64,000 nucleotides of DNA, from the NCBI GenBank assembly GCA_021397835.1, contig JAJFZO010000356.1, positions 744,001-808,000 of the forward strand, in the 5' to 3' direction. Origin of the DNA: Moringa oleifera. Its lineage: Eukaryota > Streptophyta > Magnoliopsida > Brassicales > Moringaceae. The notes under the pieces are model-generated. The model was not told where the DNA came from. It saw only the letters and a list, made by a program, of their open reading frames with translations, and ran no database searches. The position numbers and the translations under genes were made by a program. Positions 1 to 13,600 of the stretch are shown piece after piece. Every line of letters begins with the position of its first letter. Within the stretch, counting starts at the first letter, position 1.

Positions 1-610
1 GATTATTTCGAATTTTTAGATGCAAGCCAGTCAAGCGGTACTATTGGTTGTCAAGTGGCACTACTGATACGGGATTTTGGAATCTATGTTTTTGAATGTA
101 ATGGTCATATTTTTAGATTTATGTATAAATACCTTTTTGAAATTCAAAAACATAACTCTCTACATCTCTCTTGCTCTTCAAGCTCTAAAATTTGTGAAGT
201 CACTCATCTTTGAGTAAAGTAGCTTATTGTTATCTTCCTTGTACTAGATCCATTCTTGTTAGAGTTTGTTAGTTTTTAAAGAACTTTTCTTTTGGTGAGA
301 TCTAGGTATAAAGGTGTGGTACACCTTGTTATATTGAATCTTGGTAAAAGAATAACTAAGAAGTGTTAGCAAGAAAGTGAAGTAGTAAAATCTTCAAGCA
401 GAGACTTGAGGCCGTAGAAGTAGGCAAGGTTTGGTCAAACCATGTAAAAGTTGTGTTTGATCTCTCTTACTTTTTCTTACTATTTATTGCACGTATTAAT
501 TTTATTGTTTGCATTATATTACTGAATAGTTGCTTAAATTAATTTTATTTGTCAAGTAAAAAATTAAAAATACCTACATCCCCCCTCTAGGTTTGCCATT
601 CATAAGGCCA
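1..610 (+). mobile_element. LTR-retrotransposon remnant (LTR and leader-like sequence)
   Basis: The first 170 bases carry a repeated 'caagcggta/caagtggca ctac' theme. Bases 480-610 show a T-rich stretch followed by a C-rich run and 'ctctaggtttgcc...aaggccaaca'. This layout is familiar from the end of many plant Copia-type LTRs just before the primer-binding site. No primer-binding site and no gag or pol reading frame follows, so this is at most a truncated or solo remnant. Family assignment is inference from pattern memory only. Confidence 0.4.
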
Positions 611-2894
611 ACAGAAGTTTTCAACACTTCCAAAGTTCTATTAGATCCAAGGGCTTCACTGTTTAAGAGGCTTAGATTGATGCCTAATTATTGAAATAGT
701 TTAGTTTATGTGGAAGTTAATTTCTCAAATTTGATGTTGAGCTACAACATAAGATACAAATAAAAATAATACTAGTTAGATTTATATAGTATGGATGATA
801 ATATTGGTTTTTGATTGATTGATGAAAGTGTGGTTCCATGTGTAATTATGTCATTGATGGTTCGAGTTGTTGATCACCTCACACATGGTCACATGCCATA
901 TGGTGTTAGTTATGCTAAAAGGTAAGAAAATGATGAACATTTTTGTACCGAAAGTAATTAAATCAATGATTCACAATATATTTTGCAAACCCCATCCCTT
1001 TTTGATGTGAAAATTTTTGCTCGAGTCATAAGTTTCAACAAAGACTCACTGTGATATTATATTTGTCAAATTCAACGCACATGAGCCCATGAGCTATGAT
1101 ATTGGTTATAAATATCCCATCTTTGACACTTGACAAATTGAAGAAGAAAATGGTGGCACTATTTTATGAGTGATCCACGATATGAAGTTTATCCAACTAA
1201 TTATTTTGATGATCTACATTTTGGCACTTGTTACTCTGAAGCTACAATGTTGTTAATGATATTTTATATGTGAATTAAATTTTTTGTGTTGAATTGTATA
1301 ATACAAGAAAGATTTTTGTGATTGAATTAGTGGTCCTAAGTTACGACTAGCGAGAGGATATTTTTATTTACAAATAAGAAAGAATTAAAGTTATTTTTAG
1401 GCATGCATGCATGGAATGAAAATTTGGACTCTAGAGGTGTTAAATTGAACAAATCACTACTTGGAATTATTTATGTTAGATTTTTTTTAGTAATTTGTCA
1501 AATATAATTAAATTTTAATTAATTAAATTATCAAAAGTATAAACTAAAATAAGACAAAAATCTTTACACGTTTTGATAATTGCTTATATCTACAAAACAA
1601 TTCAATAAGTTATTTAAATAATAGACACTAAACAAAATTAAACAAATAAAGATTGTCTTTTAAGTGTGTAATCATTATGTAAAACTAATTTGGACTTACT
1701 CATGAGTGCCGTTAGCCTTTGATTGTTTGTTGCAAATGAACTTCCTTTAGTTTGTAAACACTTTTCTCTTGAAAAATAAAGATTTTTCTCCCAAAGAACA
1801 CAATAAGGAGTCTTACTATTAAAATCAAGAACATTAGACTAAATAAGTTCTTTTTAAGCAGTTAAAAACTCTTTCATAAAAGAAATTTGGTAGTTTAGGT
1901 TCAAAGAAAAAAATAACTTTAAAAGTAAAGACTCATCTAAAACTCTTTTTCTAAATACCTCAACCATACATTTTGCATTCTAAGCTTTGTTTATATAGAC
2001 GATTATCTTAAAATTTATGATAAAATTCAAATTTTAGATTAAAGATAATTACATCAAAAAATTAAATCAAATAAAATCTATTCAAAACGAGTTTTACGTA
2101 AACATGTTTCCTTTAGATGAATACAAATTCTATTATAACAAACATTCATGTGTTACAATTTGATGATAAATACAACAAAAAAAAAATAGAGTTATTGATT
2201 TCTTCTGAAATTTTTAGATATTTCTATTCTTATAGAACAACAACTATTAAATGACTTTTTAATTTCATAAAATAGTTTGAAAATGATTTGAAGAATACAA
2301 AATAGTTCTTAAAATCATTTAAAACTTATCTTCTAAATCATCAATCTTCTTATCCTTATCCTCTTCTGAATATGATTTTAAACTTGTGTTAATCTCTTCA
2401 TATATTTTTGTAATCCAAATTCTAAATTTTAAGACTTTGCAAACTTAGATAGGTATTGTTCAAATCTTAATACCTGAATAGGCAAGTTTATTACGAACAC
2501 ATGACAAATTAATATAATAGAAAAAAAATTATTTACTCCAGTGACCTTTTGGATTAAATATTCTGATTTGAGTGTTGCCACAAGATACTAATATAAATAT
2601 ACTTAACAAACTCCCTCATTTACATTGTTTTGCAAAAGACCTATTTACACCCTAAAAAACCTATCACAAAACAAAAAATAAATTTTTCTTGGGTATCTAT
2701 GCCTTTTTTAGTAAAAAATTAAAAGAACAGTTAATCATTCCCAAATGCATCTGCAATTACTTGCTCCGTTTGAGTGTTGTTATCCTTCTTAATAATCTTA
2801 GATATAAAAAATAGAGTTAAAGGCATTTGTGTTTGGAAAAAAAAATCCCAAAATGATAGAAACATAAACAAAATTCTCCTTTTATAAAAATATT
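611..2894. other. AT-rich intergenic spacer
   Basis: No reading frame with recognisable protein content, no tRNA-like sequence and no clear repeat was seen here. Composition is strongly AT-biased with many short A and T runs. Probably decayed repeat sequence. Confidence 0.5.
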
Positions 2895-3370
2895 AACCAA
2901 AGTTTATTAATGGCAAATCCTTCGTTAGATTGAGGATACTGACAGCCAATCTTGCAAGAGTAATGACTTGAATAACAAAAGTTTTTGACCTATCTGAAGA
3001 TTGCGACCTTACATCTTGGCAAGACCAATAACTTTAAAAGTATAGATAATCCTCGATTGAATTGAAGATCTAACCATAAACTCTTAGAAAGACTAACTAC
3101 TTCAATAAAAGAGATCATTGGCATAATAGATGACCACTTTACTGTTTTGGAAAAATCAATGACTTTAGCAATAAAATGGTCCTTAGACAAACTAATGATG
3201 CCACCTTATGGTCTTGGTAAAACCAATAACTTTAATAAAGGATGCCCTTGACACAATCGAGAGTATTACCCTTATGATCTCAATGAGACTAAAGATTTTA
3301 ATGAAGTCCTCGACATGATTGGGGACCTCGACCTCACTATCCTTGGTAAAGACCAATAACCTTAATAACT
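2895..3370. repeat. Degenerate ~65-bp tandem repeat, about 7 units
   Basis: Successive units start near 2895, 2957, 3023, 3091, 3154, 3222, 3287 and 3351 (last one partial), giving unit lengths of about 62-68 bp. Each follows the same plan: 'gaccaat.actttaataa', then a 'cct.ga..' segment, then 'ga.ga.c..acc', then 'atcttggtaaa'. Units are clearly diverged from one another, so the array is old. The 66-codon open frame on the minus strand here is a by-product of the repeat, not a gene. Confidence 0.75.
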
Positions 3371-4660
3371 AAAGGTTGTTAGCAAGTTGAATAAATAACA
3401 AAATCATTTCAAAATAATTTTTCTTTTCATTTATGGATGTCATTGTTATTTTTTTAGTTGTAAATATATTATTAAATATTTAATTATTTATATAATTTTA
3501 TAAGTTTAATTTTATGAATAAGTTTAAGATTTTATTTTAAATATTAGATTATAATTTTATATTATTATTATTATTAATAAAATAAACATTAGAATAAATC
3601 TTGTACTATTTGCGTTTTTCAATTAAGTCTCTATAATATTTTAAGACCAATTTTATATATAAAATATTGATTTAGTTTAAATGGATCTTTTAAATTTTTT
3701 TACAAGAGCAATTTCAATTAAAGATTTTTTATACCAAATTTTAATTTAAAATTTTTCACAGATGTAAAAAAAAAAAATTCAAACTATCATCCAAAAAAAA
3801 TTATAACTTTTTAAGTACTGAACATATTTTTTTCAAAGATCTTATAGTGTCAAAACTTTTAAAAATAAGGTTTCATAAAAGTCTGATATTTACCATGGGT
3901 GACAAATCAAACTCTGATGTTAAATATCGACTGAAACAAACCTTAATGTTTGTATATCAACTGAAATTAACCATGGGTTAACATTTCGATAACGTCATTA
4001 ACACTTGCCCAATTGTAACAATAGGTTTACAAAACTTATAATTAACCTAAAAAATGGCGCTTCAAGCTCCCGTTTTGAGTTTCAAGTAACAATCTCACTT
4101 ATACTCACTCAATGATATCACACGAAAACAATTCATGGAATTTGAATTAAATCTTTTGAGTTGCGATAAACCTAGTATCTAATCCCTTACACACACTTCC
4201 ATATTTGAAGATTAAAGCTTTTTAGGTATGCATTTTGCCAAAAAAAAAAAGAAGGCAACTTGTTTATACTTAACGATGCACATATTAGGGTTTTTATTTT
4301 TAAAAAACTTTGTGGTCCTTCAAATCCAATGTCTATGTCAGGTTGATGTTGTATACTTATCTTTTTTCTTTACTTTTGCAATAAATTGTCAATGGTGGGC
4401 TCAACATGTTCGACACAATTCTTTGACAAATTTGGTTTTTGGGATGTTAAGTATTTGACTAATTTGTAGTAGTCTAGTATATAGAAACCCTAACTCAGTT
4501 AGTGATTTAAAAAATATATATTACATTTTTTTAGGTTGATTTTGATTGTAATTTGAAGGTTTCAATTATTTATTTGCTATGATAAGGTTTGTGAATGTGT
4601 TAGTATCCTAGGCAATGAAAAAAATGTATCACTTATATTCAATTATACTAAATCATTTAA
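3371..4660. other. AT-rich spacer ahead of the Mutator-like remnant
   Basis: Bases 3690-3880 contain one copy of a dispersed diverged AT-rich repeat also seen elsewhere in the window. Bases 3890-4080 hold somewhat less AT-rich sequence with two 'aaccatggg'-type motifs and may include the outer part of the Mutator-like element. I could not pair it with a terminal inverted repeat. The open frame at 4228-4458 has no recognisable content. Confidence 0.4.
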
Positions 4661-4666
4661 TATGAT

Positions 4667-7600
4667 ATGTTTAAATACCAATTGAGTTTCTTCATTTTTT
4701 ATCTAGGAGTTTACATGACTTCACATCACTTTGCATATCACTTACACTATAGTTGTCACTTTATTAAGTCACCTGTTAAGAAATATAGCTCAGAAAAGGT
4801 TGTTACATTTGATGATGCTAATAATGATTATTTTTTCCTAATAGAAATTGTTAGTACGTTGAGGGAGGTTAAAGTTTGGCATGGTAATGGAAAGTTCTTT
4901 TATGTTTATCCTGGAAAGACTATAAAAGATGGTATGATTGAATTAATATTGAAGCAGACTTAATTGACATGTTAAAAAAGAATGTCTAGTTGGAGCACAG
5001 AGATACATATTTATGTTGAGCACTCACTAGAGGCTCAAAGCAATACCAATGAGGTTAACATTTCGAATCAGCTAGGTAATGTTGCCAATAATGATGACGT
5101 AGATAAGGAAGTTATTCATATTCATAGTAGCGTTGATGTTAATGTAAATAAAGAGGGTTTTAATACTAATTCAAATTATACAGTGATGAAGAAGACCCTA
5201 ATAAAGCTGATAGGATTAGTGATTTTCAAGATAGTGACTAGAATGTAGATATGAAAGACGATGTCATGCATAAAGGTAATCTTAAGTGCCAATGCAAGGT
5301 TTGATGATTTTAAAATAAACTACTTGGATAACATGGGTAACCTCATTTTCAAAGTAGGTTAGTGTTTGTCACAATAAATGATGCTAGAGATGTAATGACA
5401 AGGTATGCTATTAATAATGACTACAATGTAAAATTTACAAAAAATAAGACTATTAGGCTCAGGGTTCTATGTAAAGAAGGGTGCAAGTGGATTATTTTTT
5501 TTCTCACAAGTAAGACAAACTTAATCTTTTGTAGTGAAGACATATGTTCCTACTCACATATAATAGATCATTCAAAAACAAAAACTTAACTTCAAGATTC
5601 TTGGTTAAAAAATACATAGACTTTGTTAGATGAGATCTTAAAATTAACATTTCTACTTTGATGGAGATTATAAAGGCATATTTGGTATATGAGGTGCCTA
5701 AGAGTGTTTGTGTTAGGCAAAGAGGATAGTGTTGTGAGGTCAGATAATAGAATCCTTGTTGTTCTCTCATATTAAGTTTGGATACAACCATACCAAATAA
5801 AGAACCTATGTTTTGAAGTGTTCATGTATGCTTGGATGCTTGTAAAAAAGGTTTTTTGGAGGTTGTAGGCCAATAAGCAATTTAGATGACTGTTACTTGA
5901 AAGGTAAAGACAAAGACAACCAATGGTAGCCATTGCTAATGATCCTAATAACAATACATACTCCATTGCATATGTTGTTATAGATTTTGAGATAAAAGAA
6001 AGCTAGATTTGGTTTTTTGTAAGTGCTTTTAGTTGATATTAGTTCTATGAATGAGCATAGTTAGACATTCATATTTGATCAACAGAAGGTATGATTCTAT
6101 TATATTTGAACTTTTTGTTTTTACAATTTTTTCCTATATATCACTGGTTAATGTTATGGTTTTCCTTTCATTTAAGAATTGGTACCAATATTTAAAGAGT
6201 TGGTTTTAAATGCCCACATTAAATTTTATGTGCAATACAACACTTAATATGGTAATTTAAAAAAAAAATTAAAGGAAAGCTATTGAAAGATTTGTAGTAT
6301 CGCTAAAGCAACCATTAATACAAAGTTTAAGAATTATATGGGTAGATTGAAGGATTGGTTGAAGGTCTTAGATATGAGAGCTTATGAATGGTTGTCTAGG
6401 TTACCTCTAAAGCATTGATTATGACATATTTTATCAAGTAGATCCAAATGTGATATGCTTCTAAATAATCTATCTAAGATATTTAATACTTTAATACTTT
6501 GAGCTAGACAAACCTATTTTACAACTCTTGGAGGAAATCAGAAACTACTTGACGGAATGAATATATGTATATAGGGATAGGATGTTAAGACATGACGGAT
6601 TTTTATGTTCTAAGATTCAATATTTTTTCAGAGAAAATAAAGTTAAGATGTAATATATAGGTATCAATCTAGTTTTAAAGTGTTATGTATCAAGTCAAGT
6701 CAAAGGAAGAGAATAAGTGGTTAATCTAGCAAGCCATAATTGCAGTTGCAATAGGTGAAAACTCATTGGTATCCCTTACGTGCATGTCATTTTAGCTATA
6801 GAGAAATGTTATTTCCATTTGATAAATTCATACAATGGTCAAAACTTGTGGCCTCAAACTAGGTTAGACTCTATTCTATTCAATCACCTGTGCTTAGAAT
6901 ACCCCTAAAAGACCAAAAAATCAACCAAGGAAAGATGTTAATGAGGTAAGTACAATAAAATGTCTATAAAAAACTTGGTAAACACATGTAGTCAACGCAA
7001 ACAGAGTGGACACAATGTGAGATCTTACGAAGATAAAGTAAGAAAGGTATGAAAAATTGGTTAAACTTTAATGTCAGATTTGATTTAGTTTGGTTTTTAT
7101 GTATTTAATAAAATTTTTATATGTGCGTATAATGTAGAAAAAAGCTCAAAGAAGAAATTAAGAAGTTTTTACGGGGTTTAAGGTTCTCAATACAATGGGA
7201 ACGACACAAACTAGTTCATTAGTTTCTTGTCTACTTGTTCTGTTAAATCTGACCCATCAATAAGTATTGTAAGTTTTTTTTAACAATCAACCCATAAAGC
7301 ATGCAGTGTAAGTGTAAAGAGTTGCATACTCACTTTACTAAACTTTCTTTAATACTATGTATATTAATATTGAAAGGTGTAATGCTATTAAAAACATCAA
7401 TATGAATTGGTATGTATGGTATGACAATCTAGCTGCAATATTAGGTAAGTATTTAAGATTATTTTAACTTTTTAATTTTGTAAGATAATAGTTAAGATTA
7501 ATTTCACTAATAAAGGCACAAACACCTTCAATAACCTAGCCAACAACAACCCCATTCAGCCATAATCCAGTTGCAATATCCAGTAAGTATTTGTGATTAT

Positions 7601-8030
7601 TACTACCATTTTAACTTTTTAATTTTATAAGAAAGTAGTTTTGATTAATTTCATTAACAAGAGCTCAACCAACCCTAGCAATCTAGCCAACAATAACCAT
7701 GTTTACCCAGCCTTAAATACTACAAATAACCCCATTAACACAACCACCAACATTCCTATTCACCCAATTATCCATATTCAGAATCCAACCTAACTATTCC
7801 AACAATGGCCTAGATCTTTCCTAAGTAACCTCCAATACCACCAATGATGAAAGAAGCATCTATACCTGACAAGTCAACCTTAAATTCAAGTAATGTAGGT
7901 CTAACATCCAGTATAACTTCAGTAAAAAAACACTAGAGTCCTTTTTATCAGACCTCATGGTGTTAGGATGAAAATTGTGGCAACCAAAAGAGTTAGACCT
8001 AGTAAATGAAAGCTACCAAGATTTGTGATG
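4667..8030 (+). pseudogene. Degenerate Mutator-like (MULE/MuDR) transposase
   Basis: Several frame-shifted, stop-interrupted blocks read in order as a plant MULE transposase. An N-terminal plant domain (about 4715-4963) contains KVWHGNGKFFYVYPGKTI. A MuDR-type block at 5362-5510 contains the hallmark 'YAINNDYNVKF...CKEGCKWIIF'. The catalytic MULE domain lies at 5840-6030 with 'GGCRPISNLDDCYLKG' and then, in another frame, 'NDPNNNTYSIAYVVIDFE'. A SWIM-like zinc segment near 6717-6800 reads 'NCSCNR*KLIGIPYVH', and a post-SWIM tail near 6830-6900 contains 'NGQNLWPQTRLDS'. In family members the catalytic block reads as one open frame. Here at least two frameshifts and several stops separate the blocks, so the gene is dead. 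Terminal inverted repeats and a 9-bp target duplication were not found by eye. Confidence 0.8.
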
Positions 8031-8859
8031 CAATGAACTTTTATTATGGTTTGTTATTTGATAGTTGGTGATACAATGAACTTGTGTTATGTATTATGTG
8101 GAACAAAGTAGTAGCTCAGTAAGTTATTTTGGTATTGTGTAATGAATTAAAGTAGATGAAATGATATTTGAAAACTTGTAATGTAAGAACATGTGTTATG
8201 AAACAACTTAGTTGGAATCAATCAGTAAAATCATTCTAAATTTTAATTGTCAATGTAGATGTGAAATAGATAAAGGATTTCATTTGGTATGTAACATTTG
8301 AAATTCATGTTGTTGCATTCGTTGTGATCATTTGAAATGTAACTTTTGATACATATGTTCGAGTATTGGTCATGACCAGTTTGAATGTATCTTATTGTAA
8401 TGGTCATGACCACTTTGGATGCATCATCATGATCATTTTTTATGTTGTTATACATAAACTAATTTATTTCAATAAACAATATATCATTACAAATTTATTG
8501 TAGAAACTTAGTGTACATTAAACCAATAACTATATATATAAACTTAATGTATAATCAAAATAGTTATTACATAAAGTCATTACATTACACACATTAAACC
8601 AATTAAAACATATTAAACTTTGTTAACATTAAACCAACAAAAAAAAACATAAATTATATTAACTAGATTAATATCGATCAAGTTTCACCACAAAATCATT
8701 ACATTACACAAAATCACCACTAAGCAACAATGTCATTACAATATTTTAGAATAGTTCTTCTTCTACTGTATAAAACCAAAATATACATAAGTTGATGACA
8801 AGGGAAAACAGCGTAGCTCATGCTCTTACACGAATTGTCTCCTCGCTCCTTTCAATGAA

Positions 8860-9050
8860 ATACATATTCAATACAATACAAGTAACAATCCAACATAGCA
8901 CAATAATCCTTTTATAAAATGCAACTTTGTTTAATTTGTAGCTTCTTTTTCCACATTTGACCTAGTAATCTTAGCAAGACTTACATTCCATGACTATAAA
9001 TCGAAGTATCATGCCATCGAAAAGATCCACAAAAATCATATTTCTACAGT
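8860..9050 (-). pseudogene. Possible GRF zinc-finger (zf-GRF) remnant
   Basis: On the minus strand one frame reads 'KYDFCGSFRWHD' at about 9046-9010. This matches the second half of plant zf-GRF domains (C-G-x-F-x-W-x-D) and resembles 'YCGYFVWFD' in the intact-looking zf-GRF gene at 62.8 kb. In another frame downstream come a Lys-rich segment and a hydrophobic stretch, the usual order in these proteins. The first Cys pair is not convincing and stops interrupt the frame. Its position beside and opposite to the MULE remnant may be chance. Confidence 0.3.
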
Positions 9051-10680
9051 ATCAAAAAGATCGATAAGTTATGAAACTTAGATTTGCAACAATCTTGACA
9101 ATTCTGTTTTTTCTTATGTTTTCCTTATACTTGTATTCTATGTCTAGCCATGCAATTGTTGTTGGTTAGTTAACTCTTTTAACACTTAATCACAATGATT
9201 TTATCCAAGCACAGAAAAGCTTACATTTATGTTATAAATGGAATATCTAGTAGATATTATTCTAAAAGCATAACACTTGGCAATTGCAACTGACATGCAT
9301 GAAAATGGATTACATTATTTTTGCTTGTAATATGAAATTAAGAAAATAGAGACATCTCATTAAGTATCATGTAAATAATGAAAATAGTTGCTTTTTATGC
9401 AGATCACCAACATCAAATATGAAGAAACTAACTAATTGAAGCTTAGTAACATCAACAACATTAACGAATATCAACAGTGACAAATAATTGCAACAAAATT
9501 TAAACCTCATTCCAGCCACACCTTAAAAATCGTCTTCTTGGGTTCCTTGATGTCTATAAAGTGCACAATTTCATTCTATGACCACATGAATGTAAAGGAA
9601 TATTATATGGTAAAGTATCACTTCTCTTCATCAATCAATGACAATGTAGCAAAATGAAGATGTTTTGGAACAAAAACGAATTTCGATCTCCCCGTATGGA
9701 TGCCTTAATTACTAAACTAATTTCGAAAATCTTTTAAAACCAATCTCGGATTTTGGTTACCCCTCTTTGAAATCTAAACATCTTTTGCAATTTTAAAGTT
9801 TCTGTTACTCAATGAAGTCAATAAAGAGAAACCAAATAATAAATATAATTTCATCTTTGGTTTTAATGTCAGTTTTCAACATAGTTAAGGGTCAAGATTC
9901 ATATTAATCATTAATGATACTTTAAGGTCTAAGATGTCATATTTTGAATATTGAAATTTAATTTATCACTTGAAGTAAATATTATAAAATGTTTATTTAA
10001 AAAATTATTAAAAAATATCTTTAGTATTAAAAAATTATGAAAAATTTTATAATGATAACTTTTATATTTATTTACATGTATGAAAAATTACAAACCAAAT
10101 TTTGTTGTTTAAAATTTTTAATTTGAGTACTTTTTTAAAAAAATTAAAGACAATAGTTAATTTAAACAAAACTAAAGATTTAAATGTAAATTGATTTAAA
10201 AAATATAAATAATATAGAGATTATTATTATATTTATTATTATTATTATTAATCCATATTTGATATAATAAAACAATTTGGTTCCCTGCACGGTTCAAAAC
10301 TAGTTAAAGATAACAGCTGCTCTTCTTTCTTCTTGATTCACGTCTCCTAGCTTTCCCTTTTTCTCCTGATTTTTCCGAAAATCAAACCTGTAGTGTGAGT
10401 TTTGTTGACCTGATAATCTATCGGGTCGGTTTTCTTTAACTTGACGAGTCATTTGCTGAAGACTGAAATTGTAGACACAGAGAAATAACTTGAAACTTAC
10501 ATCTGACAGTTTAGTTTTCTTTAATTCGATTTTTCTTACTGTATTAGTTTTACTGAAATTTCTGAAAATCCAAACAGAGGGTTAGTTTAAAATTGTTTGC
10601 ACTCCTTTCTATTGGGATTTCACTTCAGAAAGCGTATATTTACATCACCTTTTTTGAAATCGTGCTTGTTTTATAGGCTT
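9051..10680. other. AT-rich spacer and 5' region of the RPC31-type gene
   Basis: Bases 10000-10130 hold a copy, in inverse orientation, of the dispersed AT-rich repeat noted in the findings. From about 10310 the sequence becomes pyrimidine-rich and less AT-biased ('tcttctttcttcttgattcacg'), as expected for a transcription start and 5' untranslated region of the gene that begins at 10692. No TATA box can be placed with confidence. Confidence 0.45.
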
Positions 10681-10691
10681 TTGCTTCATAG

Positions 10692-13600
10692 ATGGCATTT
10701 AGAGGACGTGGACGAGGACGAGGATATGGGGGTCGCGGTGGCGGCTTTGGCTACGCTAAGCAAGAGCCGTTTCAGCTCTTCCCTGTGAGTGAAACTTTTT
10801 CTGTTGTACTTATGTTTGGTTCGACAATGTATTAGGTTTAAATTATAGTGTTTCGATATATTTTTTGGGTTCAAGATTGCAGACTTAAGAACCTTGTTAG
10901 ATCAGTAGGTAATCTTGAATGCATTAATTATTAAAGTTATGAACTTTGCTTGAATGATGCCAAAGACAGAGACTTTGATACTTAAGCAGCACAGTGCTCC
11001 TCTATTTTCTCTTTGTACTTGTCTTTTCTAACTACAAGGAATATTGTTGAGGATTGGACTTCAAGAAAATACCTTTTGTTTTTTTTTCTTTACCTTGAAG
11101 TTCATGCTAATATACTGTGCTGTTATCAGTATCCTCTTTGAATGTTGTAATGCATTGGAACTTAGTTTGCAGTTCTTTTTAAATGAATATGTTTATTTGT
11201 ATGCATGATTCTCTGGTGTTCATTGGAGTATAACATCTGGCTCCCTAAATATCTTTAGTTCCAACCATTGTTGGCAAATTTGTTACTATTTAGACAGCTA
11301 ATAGTTCATGATTTTCTGAAAGAAATCTGGTAATACAATTACTAAATTACTTCTGACCCGTTTTTGTTATTTCCTGTTTGAAATTGCAGGAAATTGAATT
11401 GCCTAAATGGGAAAATATTCCAGAGGAAAAGGCCCTAGTCTATTTCAATTCAAGGTTGCAAAATTACTGGACATCCTCTCCTTACTATCTTGAAGAGAGT
11501 GTTTCAAAGAGTAAGTATTGAGTAGTTAAAGATTTCTTTTTGCCATTTTATTTTTCAAACAAATAGAATTGTGATTGAACATGAGGAGAAAGTGTCTTAC
11601 TTCATTTGGGTGTATAACTGTCTATGTCTAATAGACTTGAATGTGTGAATGCATACAACTTGTGCTAAACGTATGACTTTCTTGTAATAAAAAGATCAGT
11701 TTTTACAGAATGTTTTCGCCTCGTAAAATACACTTTTGCGTTGTTCTATCAGTATGTTGTTGGCACGTCTCTTAGCAGCTTATGTTTCAGATAGCCAGGT
11801 GTCTGACAAGCCCTTTTACTTCTGTAGTTACGTCTAAAGAACCATAATGAATCAAGTAGTTATGAAATTTTAGCAGAAGTAAGGTGGTACTTATCATTAT
11901 GCCTTGTCCACTAGGTCAAATGCATTAGCTACCCACATTATTTAGTGCTTTTGGAAGATTATGTTTGAAGCAAGCCTGAATTCAAACTTTTTCCAAGGCA
12001 AATATGAAGAGAGATGTCTCAAGAATCGCACATTGAACTGCTAAGCAACATGAAGAGCTTTATGTATTTATGATATAAATCTTAACTAATGTCATTGATG
12101 AGAACATCTTGGGTTCGCATTGCTTCGCATTTATGAATATCTGCATTGTTTAACATTTATGAATAATTTCAGTTAATTTATTGGCAGTAAGCCATTGAAA
12201 TTTTATTTTTTCTTGCCAAATGTTTGAATTGACAATAACTTTTCTTATTTTTTTAGTTTTTCTTATTTTAATTTAAGCACATTAAATCAATTTCCTCTTC
12301 CATGAGTGTGATGTCAGAGAAAGAAAGCATAGACATAGAGAAATTTTCTGACTGGGGGAAGCCAAAGAGCAAAATGAGACGTGATTCTCTTTTCCAGTTT
12401 CTACAGCTTGGATGTCATAATTTTCCTAAAGAACTGGTTGCAGGTTAGCCCTCTGAGCAACTTATGAAAATATTCAAGCTTCAATCTATAGAACACAGCG
12501 TTTTTTTAGCTTTCCCTTCAATTCTGTGGTGTCATTAAATTGCAGATTCAAAGAGGGAGCAGCGGAACCCAAAAAAAGTTCGATGGAATCCAGATGCAGG
12601 TTAGTTGTGATAGGATGCATTGGTTTTAGTTTTTTAATCCATCTATTTTGGGTTTGCAAGAAGGGAGATTTTATGGTTTAATTTTATGTCAGGCCCATTT
12701 GAGTATTTATAACTGCGGCTGCCGCAGATAATTAGTTGGGGAAATGATATCAAACCCACGTGTTTGCAATTTAACTTTAACAGCATTTTTCTATATGTTG
12801 CAAGGTTCATAGACTGTAATGAGACTACTTTAGCTACCAGTAAGGTTTCAAGTTTGCAATTACTTGATTGAGTTGGGGGCTTTGTGGATGTTACATTGAC
12901 ATTTGTGATTCTAGGGGGTTAAGTTTCACCTAGTGCCCCAAGTTGAATGGCTAATTTATGATTTTTAAGAGTTCTCTAACCACAAAAATAAAATTCAGCC
13001 TTTAATTAATCAAACTAATATGGATATTTTATGTTTGTGAGGCAGACCTGCAGAAGTTAGATATTTTTGAGAAGCTGGAACTGAAGTATCAGGTAAAAGA
13101 TTTCTATTACTGAGAACTCTTTTTTCAACATTTCTTGATCAAAGGCTACTCCACTAACACTTTTTAGGAAAAAATCTATTTACATGAGATTCTTAAGCTT
13201 CTTTCACCAGTAAAGTTTATATCATTTTTCCTTTTGACATTATATTCTCCATGCTTGATGCCTTATTTTTTTTCCAGATATTGATAGTTGGCTATTTTTT
13301 TTCTTTCCCTTGGTACGATTCTTGTTCATTATTCTTTCTTACCTGTTCTCTAGAGCCAAGAGGAGAAAGATGGAAAGGAAAAAAAGCAAGGTGAAGATGA
13401 GGATGAAGATGAAGACGAAGGAGCACAAGAGGCTGATGAAGAATTCAGTGATGATGGAGATTACAATCAGGTTCGATTTAGAGAACTTTGGATCCTGTGT
13501 ATTTCCCTTTTTTAGAGTTATTGTTTATTGACATTATTACAGATATCTGCATCAGTTGTTTCCATGATGTAATGGCACATTATAACTGTCATTGACATTT

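Noticed and set aside
2895..3370. CRISPR-like array from regular ~65-bp spacing
   Set aside because: Units are diverged along their whole length with no conserved short repeat and unique spacers, and the DNA is plant nuclear.
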